64,000 bases of DNA, taken from contig CACRSC010000273.1 in the NCBI GenBank assembly GCA_902651635.1, forward strand, positions 548,079 through 612,078, given 5' to 3'. Of this stretch, positions 1 through 10,057 are shown piece after piece. Made by a program: the position numbers and the translations under genes. The first letter of the stretch is position 1, and every line of letters begins with the position of its first letter. Below the pieces are notes generated by a model that had not been told where the DNA came from, searched no databases, and saw only the letters and a list, made by a program, of their open reading frames with translations. The stretch comes from Mastigamoeba balamuthi. Taxonomy: Eukaryota > Evosea > Mastigamoebida > Mastigamoebidae.

Positions 1-375
1 GGCAGTCAGCCTCTTCACCTCGTTCTGAGATTTCTGGTTCAGTGCTATCAGGTCCTTCGCACGTTCGCCAAGGGACTGGATAGACTGCAGTGCTGCCTGC
101 AGAGCCTCCTCTTTCTCTTTCTGTGGTATACAACGATTAGTGAAGGTTGTGTCAAATAGTTATATGCCACCGGCATATGATTATATGCCATCAGCATATA
201 AATGTGTGTGAATAACGGAGAAGGGAATTTGACATACAGCATTGCTCATGGCCTGGCGCAGGGCTGTGCGAGCATCCTGGAGACTTATGGTGTCAATGTC
301 ATGGACGTCCCAGGCCTCTGGGGGCTGCTGAGACCACCACGTGTGCTTTGCTGGAGCTCCAGGGGCCCTAAGCAT
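1..375 (-). CDS. Coiled-coil protein of the accessory element, left copy (runs off the window)
   Basis: Two exons are visible. Exon 1 is 375-238, opening with ATG at 373-375. A 117-bp intron (237-121, donor GTATGT, acceptor ACCACAG) follows, then exon 2 from 120 to the window edge. Exon 2 encodes a heptad-rich stretch (KEKEEALQAALQSIQSL) that matches the protein at 8549-9028 residue for residue at about 34 of 40 visible positions, so this is an inverted relative of that gene. The two intron 3' ends are also alike. The start codon directly abuts the stop of the upstream minus-strand gene (376-378). This is therefore either a separate cistron or, if an intron crosses the CAG-rich junction, the last part of that gene. 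Function is unknown; a coiled-coil structural or oligomerisation role is inference. Confidence 0.55.
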
Positions 376-3300
376 CTAGCGGTCTGCTGGTGCTGCTGCT
401 GCTGCTGCTGCTGGGGCTGGTGCCAGACACCGCTGGATCTTCAAAGGCGAACGAGGAAGAAGGCGTTGCGGTGCAGCTGGTGCAGCTGGAGCCACGTACT
501 TCTCGTTGCTTTCCTCCCTCGTCCTCTTGCGTGTTGTTGTCTTCTCCTTGTGCTCCTTCTGGTCGTCATCCACGTTGCACTCCACCACCTTCTTGCCTTG
601 CAGCTCGTCAATGGACTCGGAGCTGGAGCTCTCAGCATCGTCTCTAGATGCAGAAGACGTTTTCTTGCTGGCCTGCTTTGCTCCCTTGATCTTGTCCTTG
701 ATGCTCTGCACAGCATTCAGCATGGCTTTGGGGCCATCCATGGCACGCCCCCTCGCACTGAGGCGGCTGAGACGACGCACCTCAGCTGCAACTGCAGTCA
801 GTGACGTTGTCACATTCTGCACAGTGTTCTCCGTCAGGTCCCAGAACAGCGTGGTGAAGTACATCACCTCCAGGCAGTCAGTTCTTGCCTGGACTGCCTC
901 CTCTGTGGTTGGAATGACCCTGTTCCTGGTCAGGGTGGAGATGGTGATGATGAAGGCCTGCACAACAGTGTCGTCGTAGTCCTGGCGTGCCACAGGCGTC
1001 GTTGCCTGCCTGTACTGCAGCAGTGGGCTGAAATGCAAGTTAGACTGGTTATGCCGGCAACTTTTTCTATATGCCGGCGGCACATAAACAAAAAACAGTA
1101 AAGTCACAAAAATGATGAAAGCAATTGAAAAACAAGTAAAAGACAGAGGAAATACGTACAAATTGATTGCACTCTCGCAGTTGCGCAGGATGTAGTCAAT
1201 GTAGAAGCACTGCTGTGCTGTCAGTAGGGGATTTCCTACAGCGCTCGACTCGTGCCGTGCCGGCTCGTTCACCAGAAATCATAAGAATTCAACTCTGTTT
1301 TCTGAGCCCAGGCTCACGGACTCGTTTGGCACCTGAGAGGCCAAACGAGCCCACACCACACCCAAACCACAGGAAAAATCTGTCGCAAACTGAAAAACGG
1401 CCATGCATAAGCTTCTTCTGGTCACCGCCGTCACCCTCGAGCTGGAGGATGACAGTCCTGCCCGCCTGCGGCGTGACTCTATACCACGACTGCTCGCGAC
1501 CGCAGCCACACGCCTGTTGCACGAGGGTGAGGACAGCGAGTTCCACGCCTTCCTTTGCCTTGACCGAACTGCGTGGGCCATGCTTCTCCCCGTCTTTGGC
1601 CCTCTGTGGTCGTCGAGACCGCTCACTGATGGGGGAAGTGCACGCATCGGAGCTCGGTCACTCTCCGCAGAGCACACTCTGGCCCTGGTTTTGCGCTACC
1701 TCGCTGTGGCCGCAACGGAAAATGACCTCGTTCTTCACTTCGGCGTCGTCGTAAGCAGCATCTCGCGCTACCTCAGTCTCGGCCTGGCCGTTCTACCCCA
1801 GGCCCTGGCACTTCTCCCTGCGGTGCGTGTCATGTTTCCCTCAACTGCCACAGCCAGGTTTGAATTTCCCGCGCACTCTGTTTTCAATGTCTTTTCACCA
1901 GGCAGTGGAGCAATGCCGTGGCAGTGCGTGCCCCTCGTGTACGTGGCTGCTTTGGGTTCGTGGACGGCACCATCATCAGCATCCTCAACCCACGGGACAC
2001 TGACATCCAGAACAGTTACTTCAATGGCATGGACCAGGTAGCATCAGTAAAATGTGTGTTTGTGTTCGGCGTCAACGGGTGCATCATCTCGGCCATCACG
2101 AACGAGCTTGGCGCCAAGCATGATGCACGACTCTTCTCTGACTCGTCCCTCCTCGAGAAGCTGGTGTCATTCCCCGATGACCTGTACCTTGCGGGAGACA
2201 TTGCATTCCCAGCCTCAGCACATCTCGTTCGACCAATCAGCGAGCTCGAGAAGGGCAACCTCACACCGGCGTCGCGCGATGAGCTGGAGGTGCTCAACAC
2301 CATCATCTCCCGAGTTCGTGTTGCTGCGGAATGGGGGCTGGCTGGCCTCAAGAACTCGTTCCAGGTCATGAAGGGCCCAATGTCAAGCTCTTTTACAAAA
2401 CGGCGCCAGATATTCCGCTCAGTTGTTGGTCTACACAACCTCAGGGCTCGTGTAATAAGGGTAACTCAAATTGGAACAGTGTTCCTTGGTTGAGACGCCT
2501 GTTGTTTGGGCCGGAGAGCCAGGGAGGGAGGTGAGATAGGAAGGAAGAGTCATGGGGGGAGGGGTTTAATGTGTTGTTAAGTGCTTAGGGCCTGTTGAGG
2601 CCCTTGACTTCACCACAGTGGGTGCAGAAGAGGATGGAGCCTTGGTCAGACTGGGCGAACTTGAACTCGTGGGGTGGGCACTGAACTGCCCCTACTGGTG
2701 CAGGAGTGTCCTTGGCTTGCTGGACCGACGCCATTGCAAGCGCCATGATGCTCTCGGCAATGGCAGTGCGCCCATTGCTGCGGTCCTGTGCTGCAGGTCG
2801 CTGGTGCTTCAGGGGCGGCTCGTCTCTGGACGAGGCTGGTGCAGGGCGAGATGGTGACAGAGCAGCATGGAGAACCGATGCAGCATGTCCAGAGACGTGG
2901 TCCTCGTTTCCTTGTGCCTCGAGCTCTCGAATCTCGCTCTCGTCCAAGCTGTTGGTGTCGTCTTGGTCTGCCCCTGTTCCAAACTCGTCCACGCCGTATG
3001 CCTCCTGAGTCTCCTTGCGCAGTACACGAGCACGGAGTTGAATTGGAGAAGGGCCTCCCTTTCCAGTTGGCGGCCCCTTGCACAGGCGGTCGAATCTGTG
3101 AAAATTTCAATTTCGATCACAGGATTTTGGCACGAATGACATAACGGTAGGCACACCAGTTGCGAAGAGAGTCTGCGGTGCGAGCACAGAACCTTGCTGT
3201 CCTGCCCCACTCGTTAAACGTGATGGCGAGTCGTGCCCATGCATCTCTGGTGTGCGGGTGCTGCTTCTCGATGAGATCGAGAAGATGGTCCGTCTCAGCT

Positions 3301-5229
3301 TTTGAGAAGTGTGTCGTGGACACTCTCAACTTCTTCCCAGGGGCCTCTGTGGAAGAGTGAGTAGAGTGTGCCCCAATCACGTGGACATACCTGTGAGGGG
3401 CGGGGAAATGATGGCGGGTGCTCCAGGAGTTGCACTGGGTGCCGCACTAGCCCCTCTGATCACTGCACCAGGTGCTGTACTGGATGTGGCACTGGGCACA
3501 GTGATTCCTGGGTTGGCGTTCATGAGTGCCGTGGCAAAGGCAAAGAGGTCTGCACGTGTGGGCTGTGAGAGGGAGGGTGGCTTGTGCAATTTGTTTTCCT
3601 GGGATCGTTTTAGCTGTTGGGATTTGCATTCCAGGGGTGCTCAGGGCGTTTGACATGGCGATCCAGCACGGCACGAGTCGAGTGCTGCAGGAAATCCCCT
3701 AGTACAACAGGGTGCCTTACAGCACCACAGGGGATGCTGATCACCGTGTTCTTCTTCTGCATGCCAGCCACTGAAAATGCCGGTTTGAGGACGAGGCAGT
3801 TCAACTGCTTCTTCATGCTGGTGTTGACCGGAATGATGAGGTTGAGGAGAACAACGAGAGTCCACTCGTCCTCCACGCAGGCCCAGTACACACTGCCGGA
3901 CTGCAGCAACGTGGCCCGTTTGCCGGATTCCATGCGGCAAACGTCCCAGAAGTACACGTCACGCAGGCCCATGCGACGAGGGCCAGTCACGAAGCATGGG
4001 ACAGTCATTGACCCGATCACTGGCAGGTATGTCCCAGTCTGTATCGATTGAGTCAGACATAAGAATTGAGAATGAAATGCGTACTGATCTGGCACTGGCT
4101 TCCTTGGGAATCGTGCTGCTATCCGTGGTGATGTCTCCAGGGCGTGGTTGAGGGTACAGGGCCATGAGGTCAGCCCATTCGTGCTCGGAGCACTCTGCTG
4201 GGCGACCCGCCACACGGGGGTCCATGGCAGCAACCTGCTGCCTGGTGCGCACCCCAGCACCCTGGAATGCCCCCCAGTCACAGGAAGCTGAGGAAGCGGG
4301 CCAGGGCCGGGGCTTCTGCCACGGCTGCAGCTCCCTGGCACCAGAGGAAGCAGGCCATCCCACGTTCCGGGCCTGCATGCTGGTGGGCTCAGCACTAGGG
4401 GCCCCCCCACTGTCGCTGTCGTCCTCGTCCCCCTCTTGGTCCTGTTGCTCGTCCTCCACGTTCTCCTCCTGCTCGTCCTGCTGCTTGTCCTGCTGCTCAG
4501 CCTCTGCATCGTCCTGCTGCTCGGTGTCACCGTCCTGCTGCTCAGTGTTCTTGTCCTGCTCCATCGGCTGCTCGTTCGCCTTCTCTGGCTCAATGTCCTG
4601 CTGCTGCTGGGGCTCGGGAGACAGCTCGGGCTCAGCGGCTGGTGCTGCTGCTGCTGCCATGGCCTCGCGTTCAACTGGGGCTGCAGGTGATTGTGTCAGT
4701 GGCATATAGTTATGTGCCGGCTTATATGCCGGCGGCATAGAATTATATGCCGGCGGCATAATGGCCGGCATAAGTATGTGCCGGCGGCATAGAATTATAT
4801 GCCGGCGGCATAGAATTTTATGCCGGCGGCATATAATTATATGCCGGCGGCATAATGGCCGGCATAAGTATGTGCCGGCGGCATATACTATGTACCGCCG
4901 GCACTGTCGCCGGTACAGAATTAAACCGCCGGCACATAGCGTGTGCCGGCAGATGATTGTGAGTTTGAAGAGGGAAGAACTCACCAGAACGGCATGCCAT
5001 CGAGGCCTGCGGTGCAGGGGCTTGATCGGGGGATGAAGGCACACCCAGCCTCTCGCGCTCACGCTGTGCAACACAGCGCATATACTGTTGGTATAGGGCG
5101 TATTCAACTTCAAACTCGGTGGGCTGGGAATGCTTGAGAAGGAGAACGAGTGGGAGTGAAGTGAATGCGGTGACATACCTCGGGCTTCCCCTTCTTGGGG
5201 GTGCTTGGCGCAGATGGCGTGGTTGACAT
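376..5229 (-). CDS. Unknown acidic multi-exon protein of the accessory element, interrupted by a DNA transposon
   Basis: The gene opens with ATG at 5227-5229. Exons inferred from splice signals and frame continuity are 5229-5179, 5123-4985, 4680-4085, 4038 to about 3700, then (beyond the inserted transposon) about 1226-1160 and 1027-376. The first exons encode a short basic lead and KPE-PTEFEVEYALY. Exon 3 encodes a Q/E/D-rich low-complexity tract, then a segment with AECSEHEWADLMALYPQ. Exon 4 encodes a compact globular part (VIGSMTVPCFVTGPRRMG). The last exon ends in a serine-rich, basic, alanine-rich tail. The introns at 4984-4681 and 1159-1028 are filled with the TATGCCGGCGGCATA repeat. 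I recognise no family. It is divergent from the gene at 5336-8132, with which it probably forms an element-borne pair. The transposon in exon 4 should inactivate this copy. Confidence 0.55.
1227..1267 (+). repeat. Left terminal inverted repeat of the Harbinger-type element
   Basis: Begins GGGGATTTCCTACAGCGCTC. The reverse complement of 3659-3699 matches it over about 40 bases with mismatches at roughly positions 12, 17, 35 and 38. Confidence 0.85.
1403..2493 (+). CDS. Harbinger-family DDE transposase
   Basis: ATG at 1403; an intron of 44 bp (1858-1901, donor GTTTGA, acceptor CACCAG) joins the two frames, giving about 350 residues. Exon 2 has the DDE_Tnp_4 landmarks in order: GFVDGTIISI with the first aspartate, GAKHDARLF, LAGDIAFPASAHLVRP with the second aspartate, and RVAAEWGLAGLKNSF with the catalytic glutamate. 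This is the endonuclease that would cut the inverted ends; family members usually need the partner Myb protein for nuclear entry or end binding. No internal stop was seen after splicing, so it may be functional. The exact intron rests on frame and splice signals only. Confidence 0.85.
2585..3589 (-). CDS. Myb/SANT-like partner protein of the Harbinger element
   Basis: Encoded opposite the transposase inside the same inverted repeats. An upstream exon (about 3589-3400, proline/alanine-rich, ending PPLT) joins through a GTATGT...CCACAG intron to the SANT-like exon. That exon has a tri-helical pattern: FSKAETDHLLDLIEK, then AWARLAITFNEW, then ARTADSLRNW. A later exon (about 3100-2585) is acidic and serine-rich and ends in CTHCGEVKGLNRP, a possible half zinc site. 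Harbinger Myb proteins bind the element ends and escort the transposase. The true start codon and the intron near 3130 are unresolved: one obvious splice choice creates a stop, another skips a few codons. Confidence 0.65.
3659..3699 (-). repeat. Right terminal inverted repeat of the Harbinger-type element
   Basis: Reverse complement begins GGGGATTTCCTGCAGCACTC and pairs with the left repeat at 1227-1267. TAG follows at 3700-3702. Confidence 0.85.
4701..4960. repeat. Array of TATGCCGGCGGCATA near-palindromes inside an intron
   Basis: About ten copies of a 15-17-base inverted repeat (ATATGCCG-G-CGGCATAT: arms of 7-8 bases around one central G), separated by a few A/T bases. The last copies drift to CCGCCGGCAC. 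The array fills most of the 304-bp intron 4984-4681 of the minus-strand gene. Related copies occur at 162-203, 1051-1086, 5284-5333, 6150-6275, 7482-7582, 8240-8345, 8486-8508, 9196-9310 and 10257-10350. Confidence 0.9.
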
Positions 5230-5335
5230 CGGCTTGTAGGAGCTTGTAGGACAACCCAAACAATTTTTGAAAAATGATGTCATCTGCCGGCGGCACATAA
5301 TATCTGCCGGCGGCACAGCTGCAGGCATAGCAGGG
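5230..5335. promoter_or_regulatory. Shared 5' region of two divergent element genes
   Basis: Only 106 bases separate the two opposite ATG codons (5229 minus, 5336 plus). The spacer holds two copies of CTGCCGGCGGCAC at about 5284-5320. Bidirectional promoter activity is inferred from the layout; no TATA box is evident. Confidence 0.45.
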
Positions 5336-8132
5336 ATGGAAGCCGAAGATGGCGCCTGGCCTATTCGCGGCAAGTACAAGTGCAGTACGCATGTGCACAA
5401 GGCTCAACTGGGCCCAGCCGACGTCCCAGACGGCGACCCAGTTGACCCAGACCTGTGTCATGTTCGGGCACTCGAGGCACAGGTCAGGAACCTCAGGCAA
5501 CAGAACAGGCGGCTCAGCACTCAGCTGGAGGTGTACAAGGGCATCGATAGACGGAATCCAGCTCAGGTGCGTGCTGCAAAACACGAGCTGCAGACTGCCG
5601 TGGAACCCACAGGGCTGGAGGAGGCCACGTTTCCTCAGTACATTGCTGCACTGAGGCAGACGATGCCCAGCTTAATGCTCGTTCTGTGCTCTCTCCTGGG
5701 CTACAAGGACTCAGCCCCTGACAACGACCTGGCCATGCGTGTGCTCGCCATATACGTCATCTGTGCACGCAGCTATTCACAGAGAAAGGACGTGCACTTC
5801 AGCATGTTGCTTTCCTGCCGTCTGTGGAGTCATACTACTCCTACAGCTGTGTGGGACCTGTTTCGCCAGCTTCGACTCGTGTACGATCGCAAAACGACAA
5901 CGAACAAGCTGGATAAGGCCAGGCACAAGCAGGCCATGCTGCTGCAGAAACACTGTGTGCAGGTTGCAGACAACCTGCAGGTGGCTGTAGGGTGCGGTTT
6001 CCAGCGTCTGGACAGGCATGCCACGATGCTGCATGGTGTGGTGTGGGGGGGAATAGTACCCAATGACGACTACCTCCAGAGAGTGCAGTCGGACACGCTC
6101 TACACACTTGCAGTACGTTGTTTTTGTTAAATTAGCTGTCCTACGTGCTGCTGGCATATAATTATATGCCGGCGGCACATAATTATATGCCGGCGGCATA
6201 ATGGCCGGCATAATTATATGCCGGCGGCATAATGGCCGGCATAATTATATGCCGGCGGCATATAATTAGATGCCAGCACAGAGCATATTGTGGCATCTCA
6301 CTTTGCATCACTCCAGCAACAAACTGACCTGCCTGATATTTGCAGGAGGGTGTCGTACTTCCCAATGTACTGCCCAGGGGTGTTCTGCCCTCAGAACAGC
6401 CACCTGATGACGTGCAGCAAACCGTGGAGTTGTGTGCAATGTACTGCCCACTGGTGCCACACTCCCCTGTCCTACCTCTCGAGTGCAGCTCCTGCACTTT
6501 TGCGTGGATGTCTCTGTCTGGCAGCTCTCTGTCATGCCCACGACCTGTCAAGGAGGTGCTGGGAGAGGTTGTTCGTCGGGCTTTCTTCTGGGGGATGTAC
6601 TGCAACAAGACAGGGTGCCCGTTGTCAGTTCCTCCTGTGGAGAGCTGCAACAGGCATCTGTCCACACTCATCAGCTGCCAGATGTGGACTGGTGGCAGCA
6701 CAGAGTCTGCACAGACTGCCTCTTATACGGACATGGTCCGTTTCGTGGAGGAGACTCGGTTGGGAGTGGCCACAGGAGGCATTGGTGCCCAGCTGCCCCT
6801 GATGCCGGTGTTCGAGGGCGACCAGCAGGTGTTCTCCAAGCTATGGCGAATGCGTGACCAGGAAGAGAGCCCACTGCACAGTACAATCATCCCATCACTG
6901 GCTGGCTGGCACCAGATGAAAACAATGGCCTTTGCAATCAGGGAGATGTGGGACTGCCTCATTACCCCGACTCTGGCTTTCCTGGGTCGCAAGGGAACAA
7001 AGGACATGCTCAAGAACTTCATTCAGCTGGATGACACGATCGTGCTTCTGGTCTCTGCCCTGCTGCCATGGGTGCTGCAGACTGTCACGTCCCACCCGAG
7101 CTATGACCCCACAGTTCTGATGTCGATCAACTGTCTTGCCCAGTGTCAGGACATTCCCTCTCGTCCCCGAAGTCTTCTGTGCTTCTGCCTGCACTACGGG
7201 CTGCCCTACTGCTACATGAGGGCCACAGTACGTGCTGGGAGGTCTCTGGAGTTCATAGGGCTCCTGCAGCTCTGTCCACAGCTGTTCTACGCCACTCGTC
7301 ACCACCAGTATAAGGTTATGACTGCCCAGTTCCTCAGTTTATGGATTGCTGGTGGCTTGCATCCGACTCACAGGGCTGCTATACTCGAGACTATCACTCT
7401 TCGGACGAATAGGGCCAGTCCTTATGCTCACTGCAGTGATGACTGCTGTGAAAAGGTCCGTTTTCCTCTTATTCCATTGTATATGCCACCAGCACATAAT
7501 TATATGCCACCGGCACATGCATTATGCCACCGGCATATGTTGTATGCTGCTGGCATAATTTATATGCCGCCGGCATAAGTGCCATAAAAACAATATAACT
7601 TCATCTAATTCACTCATTGCAACACACTGTACTCTCACAGATGGTAAGAAGCATCAAGGCGCACTGCAAGGCTTCCCTGCCATCAATCCAGCAGCATTCC
7701 AGGCTCATCTCAGTTGCCAAGGACAACGACAACTGGTTGGAGCACTGTGTTCATCCAGATTCGCCCTTCAATTGCAATGCTGATGCTCAGGGGCTGCGCT
7801 ACAGGCTCAGTACCATCAACGGAACTACTGAGGAGGTCAAACGCCTTGGAGAGCACATCATGCAGGTGACTCGTCATGCAGAAAGAGAGTCTCCTGTTTG
7901 GAGCAATGTGAACCTGGACTCCTGGCTCTCCAACTCCAACGAACTACTCTCGACCAGTCCTCTGCAGATGGACCTCGAGATGTTTGAAGAGGGATTCATC
8001 AATCCAGATGCGTCCTTCGATGGCCTGAACGACGTTATGGCTGATCCAAAGGACTGCATCATGAATTGTACTGAGTGCAGTGATGATGATGATGCCCTCT
8101 CCTCTGATGAATCTGACCCTGAGTGTGACTAA
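5336..8132 (+). CDS. 792-residue element protein, remotely like DUF6589 proteins
   Basis: Three exons join in phase 0: 5336-6112, 6346-7455 and 7641-8132, with introns starting GTACGT and GTCCGT and ending TTGCAG and CTCACAG. Both introns are packed with the TATGCCGGCGGCATA repeat. The N-terminal third has a leucine-rich helix (ALEAQVRNLRQQNRRL). The middle has cysteine pairs (LECSSC, CNKTGC), then MPVFEGDQQVFSKLW followed about 30 residues later by PSLAGWHQMKTM. This GDQ...GWHxxM spacing recalls DUF6589 proteins of fungi and animals, where GDQL is followed by a GDWH-like motif; those proteins are mobile-element-associated and of unknown activity. The C terminus is acidic (DDDDALSSDESDPECD). 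The frame is open throughout, so the gene may still be active. The family assignment is from memory and weak; the gene structure is well supported. Confidence 0.6.
6150..6275. repeat. Near-palindrome array in intron 1 of the 5336-8132 gene
   Basis: About six copies of TATGCCGGCGGCATA or its TGGCCGGCATA variant in tandem, separated by AATTA. Confidence 0.9.
7482..7582. repeat. Near-palindrome array in intron 2 of the 5336-8132 gene
   Basis: Copies here are diverged (TATGCCACCGGCATAT, TATGCTGCTGGCATAA), indicating independent drift of each array. Confidence 0.85.
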
Positions 8133-8548
8133 AGCAATGAAACCAGTTGGTTATTACAATTGAAAGCCACTGCATCTGCTTTGAATGTTTTATTGATTAC
8201 CACTGACCACAAAACGACAGAAACTCTTCATGCTGACTCATAGGCCGGCATATATGCCGGCACATACACTGTGTCACCGGCATAGTCGATGGCCGAGCTG
8301 TGCCGCCAGCACATAGCCCGGCACATATGCTGGCACATATCGCCTTTGTCACTAATCACTTGATTTGAAAATTTCTGTGAAATCGTGCTTCAAATGCGTA
8401 CAAGAGCTTCTGATATTAAGGGCATGTGCTATTCATCAATTGTTACGATTTTGACCCTTTTGATGGGAATTCCTGCCCATCACACATAGCATATGCTGCC
8501 GGCATATAAATGTTTGACACAACCAACACTAATCATTGTATACCACAG
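8133..8548. other. Non-coding spacer with diverged palindromes and a junction
   Basis: Holds diverged palindromes (8240-8345 and 8486-8508) and one copy of the 18-mer GGGAATTCCTGCCCATCA (8465-8482). From about 8486 the sequence matches the intron 3' part of the left coiled-coil gene (GTTTGACACAACC...ACCACAG), so a break in homology lies near 8483. Confidence 0.6.
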
Positions 8549-9028
8549 AAAGAGCAAGAGAAGGCTCTGCAGTCAGCACTGCAGTCCATACAGTCCCTCA
8601 GTGCACGTACGAAGGACCTTATAGCACTGAATGAGAGAGCTCAGAACGAGGTGAAAAGACTGACTGCTGAAATCACCTCTGCTGCTGGACCAGGTCTCCT
8701 CGTTCCAGCACAGCAGCAGGACCAGATCATCAAGGGCTTGGAGGCTGCCAGGGCCAAGTTGAAGGAGAAGATCACCATGAACAAGAAGGAGCAGGTCAGG
8801 GTGACCATCGAGCTGCATGAGTGGCACATGCTCGTTGCAACATTGAAGAGCCAGAACGAGGGGCTCAAGAAGCAGCTGGAGCTTCTCAAGTCCGAGTGTG
8901 CCAATTGGAGTGAGTACGAGTTCCTCAAGGGCACCAGCACCACTTCCTCCAAGCACAAAGTGCCCACCTCTCACCCTGCTCACCCTGCATCTGGGTCAGC
9001 TGATGGTGCAGACACTCCCACGTGCTGA
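8549..9028 (+). CDS. Coiled-coil protein of the accessory element, right copy lacking exon 1
   Basis: After an ACCACAG acceptor (8542-8548) a 159-codon frame runs to TGA at 9026-9028. It starts KEQEKALQSALQSIQSL and continues as a long coiled coil (AARAKLKEKITMNKKEQV, then LKSQNEGLKKQLELLKSE) before a Ser/Thr/Pro tail. It is the inverted counterpart of the sequence at 120-1. The upstream exon present in the left copy (238-375) is not found here, and an ATG inside the intron would be needed for translation. It is thus either a 5'-truncated copy or the last exon of a gene whose start was lost. An AATAAA lies about 75 bases after the stop. Confidence 0.55.
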   Translation, partial: KEQEKALQSALQSIQSLSARTKDLIALNERAQNEVKRLTAEITSAAGPGLLVPAQQQDQIIKGLEAARAKLKEKITMNKKEQVRVTIELHEWHMLVATLKSQNEGLKKQLELLKSECANWSEYEFLKGTSTTSSKHKVPTSHPAHPASGSADGADTPTC

Positions 9029-9330
9029 GACACTCTCACCAATCTCCTGAGTGCTCTTTGTCACTCACGTCTTGCCCTTCTCAATTGCTTCGTTCTTCAA
9101 ATAAAAGCAATTGTTCTCTTCATATTTCACACTCAAAATTGTATGGCATGTGCATCAGCATCAAAGCACATCACTCTCTCTGCGTTTTCTCACTTTATAT
9201 GCCGGCAGCATATGCAAAATGCCGGCAGCACATGCTATATGCCAGCAGTATATACTATATGCCAGCAGCACAGTATGTGCCAGTGACAATAACTGCTGAC
9301 ATAACTGCCGACTTATAATCCCCTTGTTCC
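9003..9330 (+). repeat. Direct repeat copy 1: 3' end of the coiled-coil gene plus 3' flank
   Basis: Matches 10058-10369 at about 80-85 percent by eye, from GATGGTGCAG through the stop codon, the AATAAAAGCAATTG signal, the palindromes and a CTTATAA-CCCCTT-TTCC end. Confidence 0.8.
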
Positions 9331-9790
9331 AGGCCCAGTTCTCAGTCCTGCCCATGCAGAATCGTGTGAGATTTTGTACACACACTCACTTAAGGGCCTT
9401 CTGCTCGTGTTGTGAGGGACAGCCATTTCCGAGCTTACCTCACAATGCACGGTGCGTTTTTTCCAAGAGACGAAAACTGCCAGCATATAACACCTTTTTC
9501 GGGGGAATTCCTGCCCATCATATGCAGAGCAGGTGCAGACACGAGTGGGTTTGAGGCTAAACTCGAACTGAGCTTGTTCCTCATCCCCCCTCCCAGTGCT
9601 TGGGACCTGAAGGAAGTTCTTTCTCCCTTTTTCCAACCATGCTATTTAAGTCATAATAATCAAGAGCTCATAAACAAGCTCATATGAATTTTGCACTGGA
9701 TAATCTGCTGCAAGATTGAAAAGATGTATGACTTAGTGATGAGATAACACTCTCACAGGAAGGTGAAGTGTCCACATAGTGATGTGCAGC
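9331..9790. other. Non-coding spacer
   Basis: No coding frame supported. Contains the second copy of GGGAATTCCTGCCCATCA (9503-9520), preceded by a T-run. Confidence 0.5.
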
Positions 9791-9987
9791 AGATGGTAGA
9801 ACTACACACTGCTATGCACCCTTTGCTATGCAGTGTAGCAGATCCTGAATAGCAGCACATAGCAAAGGCCTGTGTAGTGGTGCATAGCAGATGGTAGAAC
9901 TACATGTCACTATGCACCCTTCACTACACACTGTAGCATACCTTATGTAGCAGCACGTAGTGAAGGCCTGTGTAGTGGTGCATAGTT
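9791..9987 (+). repeat. Two tandem copies of a 98-bp unit
   Basis: AGATGGTAGAACTACA recurs at 9791 and 9889; each unit ends GGCCTGTGTAGTGGTGCATAG. The copies differ at scattered positions. Confidence 0.75.
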
Positions 9988-10057
9988 CCACCATTCTCGA
10001 TGCATCTCTACACAACAAGTCTTCACTATGTGTAGCAACATGCTTGATGTGTCTGCT

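Larger units (their letters stand above)
1227..3699. mobile_element. PIF/Harbinger-type DNA transposon with transposase and Myb/SANT gene
   Basis: A 2.47-kb element with about 40-bp terminal inverted repeats starting GGGGATTTCC, differing at about four positions. It carries a DDE transposase on the plus strand and a Myb/SANT protein on the minus strand, the two-gene layout typical of PIF/Harbinger elements. It is flanked by TAG on both sides (1225-1227 and 3700-3702), or TA if the fourth G belongs to the repeat; Harbinger target duplications are 3 bp. The insertion is in an exon of the minus-strand gene 376-5229, and the reading frame on the two sides agrees once one target copy is discounted. 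Nearly intact ends suggest a fairly recent insertion. Confidence 0.85.

Noticed and set aside
4701-4960. CRISPR-like array
   Set aside because: The units are near-palindromes separated by 2-10 A/T bases with no unique spacers, lie in a eukaryotic intron, and have no cas genes nearby.
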